NCBI GenBank assembly: GCA_045598845.1
Contig: JAZRUY010000121.1
Location: 1-53,172, forward strand
DNA length: 53,172 nucleotides
DNA from: JAZRUY01 sp045598845
GTDB taxonomy: Bacteria > Verrucomicrobiota > Lentisphaeria > Victivallales > Victivallaceae
Direction of reading: 5' to 3'
Part shown: positions 26,757-35,960 of the stretch, one piece after another
Layout: every line of letters begins with the position of its first letter
Position numbering within the stretch: position 1 is the first letter of the stretch
Translations under genes and position numbers: made by a program
Notes under the pieces: model-generated
What the model was told of the DNA's origin: nothing
What the model saw: only the letters and a program-made list of their open reading frames with translations
Database searches by the model: none

Positions 26757-28934
26757 TCAACTGTTCCGCAATTGCCGGAAACGTTCATCAAGCAGGGAAA
26801 ATCGCGGTTCAAGCCGGGAATTGCGCACCGCGGTTTCGAGAGCGCGGCGGCCTCCTATAACGATAAGCAGCCGCTTGGCGCGGGTCATCGCAGTGTACAG
26901 CAGATTGCGCTGCAGCATCAAGTAATGCTGACTCAAGAAAGGCATTACAACGGCAGGAAACTCGCTGCCCTGTGATTTATGCACAGTTATAGCATATGCC
27001 GGAACCAGTTTGTCTATTTCACTGAGAGCGTAACTAACCAGCCGGTCATCAAAGCGAACCGAAAATTTCTTGGCACGCCGGTCAATAGCGGACAATGAAC
27101 CCATATCGCCGTTAAAAACATTCTTATCGTAGTCATTGCTGATCTGCATAACCCGGTCGCCAACGCGGAACAAACGATCTCCGGATTTGACCGCGTCTTT
27201 TTCAGGATTGCCGTTAAGCAGTTCCTCCAAGCGGGCATTTATCGAAACCGAGCCGCATATTCCGCGGTTCATCGGGGTAAGCACCTGAATATCACGGAAC
27301 GGATCAAATCCGAACCGGGCAGGTATCCGCTCCGTCACTAACCTGGAGATCAAATCAAGTACCCGTTCCGGATCATCCTGTTCCACCCAATAGAAATCAG
27401 ACAATCCGCCACTGACCGCCGCGGAAACCGGCATCTTGCCTTCATTTACTGCATGAGCATTGGTGATTATGCTGCTGCCGTGCCGCTGACGGAATATTTC
27501 GGTAAGGTGAGTAACCGAAAAAAATCCCGATTTGATAAAATCACTAAGGACAGTTCCGGGACCGACACTGGGAAGCTGATCCGAATCCCCGACCAGAACA
27601 ACCGAAGTTCCGGGCCGAATCGCACGAAACACGGCCGATGCCAATTGTATGTCGAGCATAGAACACTCATCAATAATCAATATTTCTTCCGTCAGCATAT
27701 TCTGAGCGTTACGGGTAAATTTAGCCGTTGACGGATCGAATCCCAGCAGCCGATGCAAAGTTTTAGCCTCCGCCCCGGTAGCTTCCGTCATCCGTTTTGC
27801 AGCCCGCCCGGTAGGTGCGGCAAGTGCGATTTTGACTTTGGCGCGATATGCCATTCGTACGATTTCACTGACAACCGTAGTTTTTCCCACTCCGGGACCG
27901 CCGGTGATAATACAGAGCGGATACCCGGTTACGGATGCGACCGCCTGTCGCTGCGCTGTATTCAGCGTCATTTTTACACCGGCAAAATCAACATTAAAAC
28001 GCCGGCCGGTAAAATCTTTCTGTCTTGCCAGTACAGAAACCAGTTTCGGCAACCTGATTTCAGCATCCGCCAGCGCAGGAGTGTACACCATGCCGTCCAT
28101 ACAGAGCAGCAGATGCCGGTCAACCGCATGCCGAAGTCCGGTCTGTTGCTCTTTCTCTTGCCGGCCGGTAAGTTCCGCGGCCTTTTCTATTAAACGCCAC
28201 TCCGGCAGACACACATGCCCCTCTCCGGCCGCCTCGCGGGCGCAAAAAACGGCCGCAGCCGACAAACGGTCTGCGGAATCAGGCGCTATACCAGCCGCCA
28301 AAGCAATTTTATCCGCCCGGACAAATCCGATGCCGTCCACATCTTCAGCAAGACGATAAGGATTTTTCCGCACAGTTTCCGCCGCCTGATCACCGTAACG
28401 TTTGAACAATTTCGCACAGTAAGCGGGAGATATGCCCAGCCCCATAAGATAAATTTGACTTTCACGACGGGATGCGGCGGATTTCCAGCCGTCGGCAATC
28501 GCAGCCGCTTTCCGGGCACCTACTCCGGGAACTTCACGCAACCGTTTGGAGCAGTTATCCAGTACATAGAGCGTCTGCTCACCGAAATAATCGACAATTT
28601 GTCCGGCCAATTTCGGTCCAATACCCGGACAAATGCCGGACGATAGAAAACATTTGATTCCATCGGGGGTCGCCGGCAGATAGGCACGGAATGAATCAAC
28701 CCGGAATTGTCTGCCGAATTCCGGATGTTTCTCCCAGTGTCCGGTTAAATCCGCTTCCTGTCCCGGCAGCAAAGCGGACAGCAGACCGCAGGCGGTAAAT
28801 TCAGAACCTCCGGCTTCCAGCATACGCACTACCGCATAACCGTCGGAATCGCTTTGGAACACCAAACGCAATACTCCGGCGCGCAAATCAACAGGCCGGG
28901 GAGATTCAGATATATTGTCGCTAATATGTGCCAT
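26757..28934 (-). CDS. recD2: RecD2-type 5'-3' DNA helicase
   Basis: A 725-residue SF1B helicase. The N-terminal part holds helix-hairpin-helix elements (GIGPKLAGQIVDYF, VPGVGARKAAAI), followed by Walker A GGPGVGKTT, Walker B IIDECSMLD, and the C-terminal VPAYAITVHKSQGSEFPAVV and YTAMTRAKRLLIVIGGRR motifs. RecBCD partners are absent, fitting the stand-alone RecD2 class in DNA repair. The ATG at 28934 has no ribosome binding site and sits about seven bases from a TATATT (28942-28947), so the mRNA may be leaderless. Confidence 0.93.
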   Translation of the reverse strand: MAHISDNISESPRPVDLRAGVLRLVFQSDSDGYAVVRMLEAGGSEFTACGLLSALLPGQEADLTGHWEKHPEFGRQFRVDSFRAYLPATPDGIKCFLSSGICPGIGPKLAGQIVDYFGEQTLYVLDNCSKRLREVPGVGARKAAAIADGWKSAASRRESQIYLMGLGISPAYCAKLFKRYGDQAAETVRKNPYRLAEDVDGIGFVRADKIALAAGIAPDSADRLSAAAVFCAREAAGEGHVCLPEWRLIEKAAELTGRQEKEQQTGLRHAVDRHLLLCMDGMVYTPALADAEIRLPKLVSVLARQKDFTGRRFNVDFAGVKMTLNTAQRQAVASVTGYPLCIITGGPGVGKTTVVSEIVRMAYRAKVKIALAAPTGRAAKRMTEATGAEAKTLHRLLGFDPSTAKFTRNAQNMLTEEILIIDECSMLDIQLASAVFRAIRPGTSVVLVGDSDQLPSVGPGTVLSDFIKSGFFSVTHLTEIFRQRHGSSIITNAHAVNEGKMPVSAAVSGGLSDFYWVEQDDPERVLDLISRLVTERIPARFGFDPFRDIQVLTPMNRGICGSVSINARLEELLNGNPEKDAVKSGDRLFRVGDRVMQISNDYDKNVFNGDMGSLSAIDRRAKKFSVRFDDRLVSYALSEIDKLVPAYAITVHKSQGSEFPAVVMPFLSQHYLMLQRNLLYTAMTRAKRLLIVIGGRRALETAVRNSRLEPRFSLLDERFRQLRNS

Positions 28935-29032
28935 GATTGAGAATATATCATCCCTAATCTGTTTTGACTAACGAGTGCGAATGTATCGGAAAACAGCCGA
29001 AGCGGCGCTGAATTCGGCCGCAAACATTTTTC

Positions 29033-29061
29033 TTGCGTACGAACGCAATATTATCTATATT
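29033..29061 (+). promoter_or_regulatory. Promoter of the ricT operon
   Basis: TTGCGT (29033-29038) and TATATT (29056-29061) are 17 bases apart. CTATAT/ATATAG (29055-29073 region) forms an inverted repeat overlapping the -10. Initiation near 29068 gives a leader of about 68 bases before the gene at 29136. Confidence 0.6.
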
Positions 29062-29135
29062 ATAGCTATATAGTAACAGTCCGCCGTGAAGCGAGCTGAA
29101 ATCACACTTGAATTGAACCCGGTTTGTTTAATTTT

Positions 29136-29660
29136 ATGGAAAATACGGAATACACGATGAGCGATGCGGCCGGAAATGTGGCGCGGCAAATGTTGCAGGT
29201 CGCCGAAACCGGCGGTCTGCCGTCCGATGCGCTTACCGTGTCTCCTGAACTGGCGGAAGCGGAAAAAAAGCTTTTCGTGGCGGTAATCAGGCATTTTGAC
29301 GCAATTGGGAAAAACGCGCTTTCCATTGAAGAAATTTCATCGGTTTTCACTTTTTTTTTCGCCAAAGCGGCGGAGGCGGCAACGGATGCTCTCGCAGGAA
29401 CACCTGTCCGAGAAATATCGCTTCTCGGACTTCTGGACGGGAAGGCTCCGCTGGAATGCGCTCCGGAAATCGCTCTTTTTTTTCACGGATGCTCTTTTCC
29501 ATCCGATTGTGCGGAGACATTTTTAAACCGGATGGAGGAGGATGGATTCGGAGCGGATACAACGGCGGCCGGAATACCGCTGTTTCTGCTTTTAGAAGCG
29601 CTGAAATGGGAATTCCGAATCGCGGTTTCGGCCGCTTTTGATATCGCCGGGAAAAAATAA
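29136..29660 (+). CDS. Helical cytoplasmic protein of unknown function
   Basis: A 174-residue acidic, mostly helical protein with no signal peptide, membrane span or motif recognised. The ATG at 29136 was chosen; an in-frame ATG at 29124 is a weak alternative, and neither has a good binding site. The gene contains runs of nine T (29351-29359) and eight T (29476-29483), each in coding sequence (FTFFFAK and ALFFHG), where slippage would shift the frame. It leads the plus-strand run that continues with ricT. Confidence 0.55.
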   Translation: MENTEYTMSDAAGNVARQMLQVAETGGLPSDALTVSPELAEAEKKLFVAVIRHFDAIGKNALSIEEISSVFTFFFAKAAEAATDALAGTPVREISLLGLLDGKAPLECAPEIALFFHGCSFPSDCAETFLNRMEEDGFGADTTAAGIPLFLLLEALKWEFRIAVSAAFDIAGKK

Positions 29661-29714
29661 TAAAGTAAAGCACGCAACAGACAACAGAAAAAACATAACA
29701 GGAGTTCAATCGGC

Positions 29715-30602
29715 ATGGACTGTTATTACAATTTAAAAATGGTCAACGGTAATACGGTGCTGGTCAAGGGAGCCAGCGAACTTGCCGTTGAAAGCGGCGA
29801 TCAATGCGTTTTCCGCCGCGACTTTTTCGATGATATAGGAACGATATTGCGCTGCCTTCCCAATGGAGCACCGGAGGGAACATGTGTTGAGACTCTACCG
29901 GTCATCGATCACAAAGTCACTGATGACGAGCTGGAAAAAGCGGCGGAAAACAGTACATTGGAACCGATGGCCATGGATACCGCCAGTTCTCTTATTTCCT
30001 CTCTCGGATTGGAAATGAAATTACTGAATGCCCATTATTCACTGGACGGGAAAATGGTATATTTTCAATTCAGTGCCGAAGGGCGCGTGGATTTTCGGGA
30101 ATTAGTCAAGGAACTGTCTCGGGCATTGTCGGCAAGAATTGAACTGCGGCAGATAGGAGTGCGCGATGAAACAGCAATTTACGGCGGAATCGGCGTATGC
30201 GGGCAACCATTGTGCTGTTGCAGATTTCTGAAAGAATTCGATTCCATAAACGTAAGAATGGCCAAGGAGCAGGGACTTTCGCTTACTCCATCTACTATAT
30301 CAGGAGCATGCGGAAGGCTGAAATGCTGTTTGAAATACGAACACGAGGTGTACCGTGATTTGGAAAAGGATATGCCGCGGCGCGGGGAATGGTGTGAAAC
30401 TCCGCAGGGCAGAGGAAGAATCAGCGACCGCAATCTGCTCAGCCGAAAAGTAAACGTGACTCTGGAAAGCGGTCAGGAGGCTATATTCCCGGTTGCGGAT
30501 ATAGTGCCCGGACCGGCCCCCCGCAATCACAACGAAAACCACAGCGGCCGGAGGAACGAGGATAAGCGTGTCCGTAACCGCGCGCCGGAAACGGAGAAAT
30601 GA
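29715..30602 (+). CDS. ricT: PSP1-domain protein RicT/YaaT
   Basis: A 295-residue protein with the PSP1 C-terminal domain. Cysteines in CGQPLCCCRFL and ACGRLKCCLKYE (about residues 163-172 and 197-205) match those proposed to hold an iron-sulfur cluster in the Bacillus Y-complex (RicA/RicF/RicT), which directs RNase Y. RicA and RicF are not here, and outside Firmicutes the role of PSP1 proteins is less clear. A basic hydrophilic tail follows residue 265. AGGAG is about ten bases before the ATG. Its stop overlaps the next start (ATGA). Confidence 0.9.
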   Translation: MDCYYNLKMVNGNTVLVKGASELAVESGDQCVFRRDFFDDIGTILRCLPNGAPEGTCVETLPVIDHKVTDDELEKAAENSTLEPMAMDTASSLISSLGLEMKLLNAHYSLDGKMVYFQFSAEGRVDFRELVKELSRALSARIELRQIGVRDETAIYGGIGVCGQPLCCCRFLKEFDSINVRMAKEQGLSLTPSTISGACGRLKCCLKYEHEVYRDLEKDMPRRGEWCETPQGRGRISDRNLLSRKVNVTLESGQEAIFPVADIVPGPAPRNHNENHSGRRNEDKRVRNRAPETEK

Positions 30603-31510
30603 CCGTATCAGGCAAATATGCCGTCACGGCTTTTTTCCCTCCGGAGCCGATAATAACAGAAGCTCTCGATTATGCCGGTTTTTTGCCGCCGGATAATACC
30701 GGAGAAGCGGATTTTATCCGCAATTCGCTGAACGACATAATTTCGCGGCGCCGAATATTTTCAGATTGTCAGGAAAAAACATTCGGTGACGGTACCAGAG
30801 TAAACGCATCGGATGCAATTCCGCCACAAGATATGCGGGAAGCAATGGAATTAACCGACGGATTATACGGATTCAGAGCCGGCAGTATTCCTGGTTTTTA
30901 TGCGGATCTGCGCGGATTTTTTTTCGGAGGATGCATGACTACCGATGAGAGCAGGCGCGAAGCGTTTTTTATAATCCGCCGGGCATTTGCCGCCAATGGG
31001 CGCTGGTTATTTTACAACCGCAGGGAACTGCTGGCTCATGAATTGTGCCACAGTATGCGCCAACCCCTGAACGACCCCGGGCTGGAAGAGTATTTCGCCT
31101 ACCGGACTTCTCCAGGACGGTTGCGGCGCTATTTAGGCGGCTGTTTCATAACCCCGCTTGACGCGGCTCTGTTTATCCTGCCGGCATTATTGCCGGCCGC
31201 GATCCAAACCGCAGCAATGTTTTTTCCCGGCATACCGGTATGGCCGTTCTGGCTTCCGGAAGCGGCGGCGATGTTTTTTCTGCTCGGCCGCAATCATTTG
31301 TCCGGAAGGCTGATCTGTCTGGCCTGCGACAGGCTGAAACAGTGCGGAATAAGCGAACCGGCAAAAGTGTTGTTCCGCATGCGGGCGACAGAAATCAAAA
31401 TGATGATGCAATCAAAGGACGGAGTAAAAAAAGTCCTTTCCGGCAATATCCTCCGTTTTCAAATAATCAGACGGCGGTTTGCCAGAAACATCTTTGAAAA
31501 CAAATTATAA
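30599..31510 (+). CDS. Membrane protein with HExxH zinc-peptidase motif
   Basis: A 303-residue protein whose start overlaps the ricT stop. LLAHELCHSMR (His147, Glu148, His151) is an HExxH zinc motif, followed by LEEYFAYR with Glu163/Glu164 as a possible third ligand in gluzincin fashion. Residues about 183-207 and 212-232 are two membrane segments, and the C-terminus is basic. No signal peptide is seen, so the HExxH part is probably cytoplasmic. The family was not recognised; a membrane-tethered protease is plausible but unproven. ricT coupling suggests related expression. Confidence 0.6.
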   Translation: MTVSGKYAVTAFFPPEPIITEALDYAGFLPPDNTGEADFIRNSLNDIISRRRIFSDCQEKTFGDGTRVNASDAIPPQDMREAMELTDGLYGFRAGSIPGFYADLRGFFFGGCMTTDESRREAFFIIRRAFAANGRWLFYNRRELLAHELCHSMRQPLNDPGLEEYFAYRTSPGRLRRYLGGCFITPLDAALFILPALLPAAIQTAAMFFPGIPVWPFWLPEAAAMFFLLGRNHLSGRLICLACDRLKQCGISEPAKVLFRMRATEIKMMMQSKDGVKKVLSGNILRFQIIRRRFARNIFENKL

Positions 31511-31533
31511 ACACCGTAACCCGGAAATTTATT

Positions 31534-32283
31534 ATGCAGAGAAATGAATTTGTAGATTTTCTGAACAATCTGATAAAACTTTCGGATTTTCCGGATGATA
31601 TATCCAACAACGGGCTGCAGGTGGAAGGCGGAGAAAAAGTAATGCGTGCCGCATTCGGAGTGGATGCATCTTTGGCGATGGCGGAATTCGCCCTGAAGAA
31701 CAAATGCGATTTTATCTTTGTCCATCACGGAATTTCCTGGCAAGGCGGCATACGCCGCATAACAGGGCCGGTCGCGGCTCAACTCAAAATTCTGCTCGGA
31801 GCCGGCATTAGTTTATATGCCGCCCATCTGCCGCTGGATGCCCACCCTGAATTCGGTAATAATGCCGGATTAGCGGCGATGTGCGGGCTCTCAGATACAG
31901 AGCCGCTATTCAATGCGATTGGAAGAGCCGGAATATTGAACACCCCGGTTGCAATCCGGCATCTGGCGGATATACTGGGAGAGAAATTAAAATGCGTTCC
32001 GTCGGTTTACGGAGACAGCGGACGGGAAGTGCGCCGCGTGTACATTGTTTCCGGGCACGGCGGTTCGGATGCGCTTCAAGACGCGGTGTCATATCATGCC
32101 GACCTGCTGATCACCGGAGAAATGGATCATATTATGTATCATCCGGCGGCAGAACTGAATCTGCCTGTAATTGCGTTGGGACACTATGCTTCGGAACAGC
32201 CCGGTCCCCAATCGGTGATGAAGGAAGTGGAAAAACGGTGCGGGATCGAATGCCTTTGGGCGGATTTGCCGACCGGATTATAA
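31534..32283 (+). CDS. Nif3-like dinuclear metal-centre protein
   Basis: A 249-residue Nif3/YbgI (DUF34) protein, annotated in relatives as GTP cyclohydrolase 1 type 2 homologue. Metal ligands are visible in FVHHGISW, in GEMDH and in LGHYASEQ near the C-terminus, and SNNGLQVEG is the opening family block. Function is uncertain in bacteria. It starts 23 bases after the HExxH protein and belongs to the same run. Confidence 0.9.
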   Translation: MQRNEFVDFLNNLIKLSDFPDDISNNGLQVEGGEKVMRAAFGVDASLAMAEFALKNKCDFIFVHHGISWQGGIRRITGPVAAQLKILLGAGISLYAAHLPLDAHPEFGNNAGLAAMCGLSDTEPLFNAIGRAGILNTPVAIRHLADILGEKLKCVPSVYGDSGREVRRVYIVSGHGGSDALQDAVSYHADLLITGEMDHIMYHPAAELNLPVIALGHYASEQPGPQSVMKEVEKRCGIECLWADLPTGL

Positions 32284-32303
32284 AATAAAGACCGGAGCAT
32301 ATT

Positions 32304-32726
32304 ATGTATATTTACAAGACATCCGTTTATCTTATGTTACTACTGACATTTACCGTGGCGCCCATCTTCGCCGGATGCGCCCGCACCAGAATAATCAACG
32401 GAAATATTTATAAAATTCTTTCAGAGGATGAAGAAATTAAATTAGTGGAAACCGCAAGAAAAGCGGTTTTGAAAAAGAAAGCCGCAATGACCGGAGATGA
32501 ATGCCGGGAAATCGCGGCGAAGACTCCGGAGCTGGCATTGGATTACCGCAACGATTACGGCGGAGAGGCGGATATCATTTGGAAATTGAAAGAACACACC
32601 GTAACTGTGCATATAGTAGGCAAAGATCTGCGCGATACTCCGTTTTGGGAACTACGCATCGCGCCGGTATTGCCGGACACTGTAAGATCAGACGGAAAAA
32701 CCGCTCCGAAAACCGCGGCGCACTGA
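32304..32726 (+). CDS. Putative small lipoprotein
   Basis: A 140-residue protein with an N-terminal hydrophobic stretch ending FAGC (Cys25), a lipobox-like site that signal peptidase II could cut. The mature part is charged, with LSEDEEIKLVETARKAV and later strands (EADIIWKLKEHTVTVHIVG). No family was recognised. GGAGCATATT precedes the ATG. It ends five bases from the DciA-like gene on the other strand. Confidence 0.65.
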   Translation: MYIYKTSVYLMLLLTFTVAPIFAGCARTRIINGNIYKILSEDEEIKLVETARKAVLKKKAAMTGDECREIAAKTPELALDYRNDYGGEADIIWKLKEHTVTVHIVGKDLRDTPFWELRIAPVLPDTVRSDGKTAPKTAAH

Positions 32727-32731
32727 CAATA

Positions 32732-33163
32732 CTATAACTTTTTTGCCCGGTCGGCACTGTAAGGAACCAATTTTATTTCACGGCAGACGTTTTCCCCGAT
32801 ATATGCGGAGATACGCCGTTTGAATAAATCCAGCGACGGAGTAATCTCTCTAATCAAGGCGCTATGACGCACTTCCAGAGCCAGCACACCGTCTTTCAAG
32901 CCGCCGGGACATATAAACTTTGACATCGTTCCGACAATATCATCCCATTTGGAACAAATAGTTATAAAAGCCGCACTCTCTCCGTTATCCAATTCCGCGC
33001 ATATCGATTCTATGACCGTGCCTATCCGCACGGTGCCCGGTTCTGATTTATCTGATTCCAAAACCGCGCGCTCATCATCTCCATACCATGAACGCAACAG
33101 GGAACGATAACGGTTAATCGCGCGCAATCTGCAAATACGTTCTGGAGAAAATATTTCCTGCAT
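32732..33163 (-). CDS. DciA-like DUF721 protein
   Basis: A 143-residue protein with the DUF721 core: WDDIVGTMSKFICPGGLKDGVLALEVRHSALIREI, then a helix SLDLFKRRI. DciA-type proteins help load the replicative helicase in bacteria lacking DnaC/DnaI; the N-terminal helical part is short here. It lies 31 bases after the exported hydrophobic gene. Confidence 0.8.
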   Translation of the reverse strand: MQEIFSPERICRLRAINRYRSLLRSWYGDDERAVLESDKSEPGTVRIGTVIESICAELDNGESAAFITICSKWDDIVGTMSKFICPGGLKDGVLALEVRHSALIREITPSLDLFKRRISAYIGENVCREIKLVPYSADRAKKL

Positions 33164-33194
33164 AACAATACTTCGGATAAATATCGGAGAACCG

Positions 33195-33563
33195 TCAAAA
33201 AAGATTGAAATTAACCCCGAAGAAAGAAACCGGGAAGATTAAAGTGTGAACCAAAAGCTTGGCCGGAGCAATACATCCGCGGATAGTATATTTAAGACCG
33301 GAGCGCAATCTGCCGCAGCACATAACCCCCAGCCCCCATGGAATAAGCAGCACTTCACAAGTATCCTTGCACATTTTTAACAAGCACAACCCGCCGTTCT
33401 TCATTCCCCGCAACACATAAGGAGTGGCATCTTTTGCAATTCTTATGGCTATCGGAGCCAGTACAGCAATGGTAATCGGATCAATAGCCTCGGCCACCGT
33501 CACCGGAGGAATTGCTGTGAATATCACTGCCAATACACAAAACAACTGGATTGTTCTTTTCAT
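33195..33563 (-). CDS. Small exported hydrophobic protein of unknown function
   Basis: A 122-residue protein from the ATG at 33563 (KRTIQLFCVLAVIF signal peptide, cut near VAEA). An upstream ATG at 33641 would overlap murG. The mature part is hydrophobic and basic, with several Cys (LLKMCKDTCEVLL, MCCGRL), probably membrane-associated. No family was recognised. Confidence 0.5.
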   Translation of the reverse strand: MKRTIQLFCVLAVIFTAIPPVTVAEAIDPITIAVLAPIAIRIAKDATPYVLRGMKNGGLCLLKMCKDTCEVLLIPWGLGVMCCGRLRSGLKYTIRGCIAPAKLLVHTLIFPVSFFGVNFNLF

Positions 33564-33621
33564 AATCGAATCAATATATCCTGCGCCAAGACAAAAAGCA
33601 ATAATAAAAAAGCAATCATCC

Positions 33622-34737
33622 TTATCCGGCCAGCGCGGCATCTATTTCAGCCAACAGCCGCCCGGACGCATCAGGACGATACAGCGCCGCCGCTTTTTTT
33701 CCCATTCCGGAAAACTCTTCTCTTCTTTCCGTGAAACGGTACAGCAAATTCGCCGCCGCCTGTTCGGTGAAATCATCGGTCAATACCGTTACCGCGGCCC
33801 CCGCATCACTCAAATACCGTGCATTGAACTCCTGATGAGCTTCCGCCGCACTGGGATACGGGATCAGCACCGCCGCTTTGCCGAACCGGATCAACTCGGC
33901 GACTGAACTGCCGCCGGAACGTGAAATCACTAAATCAGCCGCTGAAAACAAAACATCCATCCGCTCGCAATACGGCAAAATCAACTTAGGCAACCCGCAA
34001 CCGATGTAAGCGGAAACACATTGTTCTTCCTTTCCCGGACCGGCTAAATGAATGACCTGCAATCCGGTTTGAAACCGCTTCAAGGCAGCAGGCATTATTT
34101 CGGCGAAAACAGCCGCGCCCTGACTTCCGCCGGTAATTAAAAGCACCGGGATATCGTGGGAAAAGCAAGCATTGTATCTCCGGTTTATGTAATCTACCGC
34201 ATCCGTTTTGGGCAGCGGGATGTTATCAGCGATTTCAGGACGCAGCGGCATACCGGTTTCGAGATAACGGCAACGGAGAGTATTGCGGTTAACCGCGGGG
34301 AAAGCAGTGGCGGTGAATACTGCGAAGCGGCTGAGAAAACGGTTGGCTTTGCCGATTTTTGCATTTCCGTCATGCAAAAAAACCGGTATTCCGCAGACTT
34401 TAGCCGCCAATACCGCCGGCAATGAAGCGAATGACCCCATCGCCAGCAAAGCATCCGGACGAAAAGCTTTAAAATCACGGCAAGTGCGAAAAAAACCTGA
34501 ACTCAGCCCGGCTATAAATTTCAGCGGATTGCGCCGCGGCGGAGGCATCACTGGCAATGCCGTTGCGTTTATGCCGCAGGACTCGGAAATACTCCGCTGC
34601 CGCGCGGAATGAATACCGGATAAAAACAGACGGCATTCTATTTCTAATGCGACAGCGCGGCGGGCGGTACCTAACCCGGGATAAAAATGACCGCCGGTGC
34701 CGCCGCAGGTAATTGCCAGACGTTTCAGATTATTCAA
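33622..34737 (-). CDS. murG: UDP-N-acetylglucosamine transferase MurG
   Basis: A 371-residue GT28 enzyme that adds GlcNAc to lipid I to give lipid II at the inner face of the membrane. CGGTGGHFYPGLGTARR is the lipid I site; LITGGSQGAAVF and SRSGGSSVAELIRFGKAAVLIPYP bind UDP-GlcNAc. HDGNAKIGKANRFLS stands where most MurG have HEQN...GxxNR. Its start overlaps ftsW (ATGA). Confidence 0.95.
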   Translation of the reverse strand: MNNLKRLAITCGGTGGHFYPGLGTARRAVALEIECRLFLSGIHSARQRSISESCGINATALPVMPPPRRNPLKFIAGLSSGFFRTCRDFKAFRPDALLAMGSFASLPAVLAAKVCGIPVFLHDGNAKIGKANRFLSRFAVFTATAFPAVNRNTLRCRYLETGMPLRPEIADNIPLPKTDAVDYINRRYNACFSHDIPVLLITGGSQGAAVFAEIMPAALKRFQTGLQVIHLAGPGKEEQCVSAYIGCGLPKLILPYCERMDVLFSAADLVISRSGGSSVAELIRFGKAAVLIPYPSAAEAHQEFNARYLSDAGAAVTVLTDDFTEQAAANLLYRFTERREEFSGMGKKAAALYRPDASGRLLAEIDAALAG

Positions 34738-35945
34738 CTGCCTGCCTCCCTATGCGAACTGAAAATACGGCGCAAACGGCTCCAATAATCTTCCGAATAC
34801 TGCGGAGACGCATTTTCGACCGCAATGCTGAGTAAAACTCCGACTGCGATTAAACAGACCGCAATGTTGCTTCCGCCGTAACTGAGGAATGGCGCCGGCA
34901 TGCCTTTTGTGGGCATTGAACCGGAAATTACGGCAATATTGATCACCGCCTGCCAGGCGATGGACATGGTGATGCCGAATCCGGTTAAAGACCCCAGACG
35001 GCTGCGGGAATAGAGACTGATTTTCAACCCCGCCCAGGTAAACGCTATATACAGAAGGATAACAGCCGCAATGCCGATGAACCCGAGTTCCTCCCCGACT
35101 ACGGCCAGAATAAAATCAGTATGCTGTTCAGGAAGATACGACATCTTGAACCGGCTGGCCATAAAACCGACACCGTTCCAATTTCCCGACCCCAATGCCA
35201 AAAGCGAATTCCATAATTGATAACCTTTGTTTCGCTGCATTTCTTCAGCATGCATAAACGAAACAATCCTGGCGGTACGCATAGGATCAAACATCAAAAC
35301 CAAACCGCCGATAAGCGCCGCGCCTGCGGCGGGAACAGCCCAATAAAACCAGCGCAACCCGCCGGCGGCCAATATCAGAAAAGCGCTCCATGCCACAAGA
35401 GACGCAGTACCGAGGTCATGCCCAAGAAAAATAACCGCCGCCACAAATCCCGCCGCGCAACCAACGGGAATTATGCCTCGCCAACTTTTAAATAAATTAA
35501 ATGTACGGACATTGTCTGTACAATATTTCGCCACAAACAGTACGACTATCAGTTTGGCGAATTCGGAGGGCTGGATGCTCATTCCCCCCAAGTGAATCCA
35601 TCGTCTGGCCCCGTTGACCATCCGGCCGAAAAAGGAAGCGTAAATCAGCAGTACCGAAATAATAATCATTAATTTGCCGCTCCATGCGGCTAATTTCCGA
35701 TAACCGATAACAAAAGCGGCGCCGCCGCCGAAGGCGCCGATAACAATCCAAATAATCTGATTCCGGAAAAATTTCAGCCCGCTGGTACCGTAACTGGCCG
35801 AATAAAGCATGGTCAACCCGAAAAGCACCAATATACCGGTTGCAGACAATAGCCAGAATGCCGCACGGACAGCATGCGTTCCGTCTTCAGTATCTTCGCC
35901 CGGAATTATCCCGGACGGATCGATGCGTTGACTTGCCTTGAACAT
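34734..35945 (-). CDS. ftsW: Peptidoglycan glycosyltransferase FtsW
   Basis: A 403-residue SEDS protein with about ten membrane segments that polymerises lipid II at the septum. VNGARRWIHLGGMSIQPSEFAKL carries the conserved block, and LPEQHTDFILAVVGEELGFIG and KGMPAPFLSYGGSN are hallmark motifs. It is coupled to murG by ATGA, as in dcw clusters, but murC, murD and ftsZ are not adjacent. An upstream uridylyltransferase is 15 bases away. RodA is a less likely alternative given murG. Confidence 0.93.
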   Translation of the reverse strand: MFKASQRIDPSGIIPGEDTEDGTHAVRAAFWLLSATGILVLFGLTMLYSASYGTSGLKFFRNQIIWIVIGAFGGGAAFVIGYRKLAAWSGKLMIIISVLLIYASFFGRMVNGARRWIHLGGMSIQPSEFAKLIVVLFVAKYCTDNVRTFNLFKSWRGIIPVGCAAGFVAAVIFLGHDLGTASLVAWSAFLILAAGGLRWFYWAVPAAGAALIGGLVLMFDPMRTARIVSFMHAEEMQRNKGYQLWNSLLALGSGNWNGVGFMASRFKMSYLPEQHTDFILAVVGEELGFIGIAAVILLYIAFTWAGLKISLYSRSRLGSLTGFGITMSIAWQAVINIAVISGSMPTKGMPAPFLSYGGSNIAVCLIAVGVLLSIAVENASPQYSEDYWSRLRRIFSSHREAGS

Positions 35946-35960
35946 CTGTGAAAACAGCCG

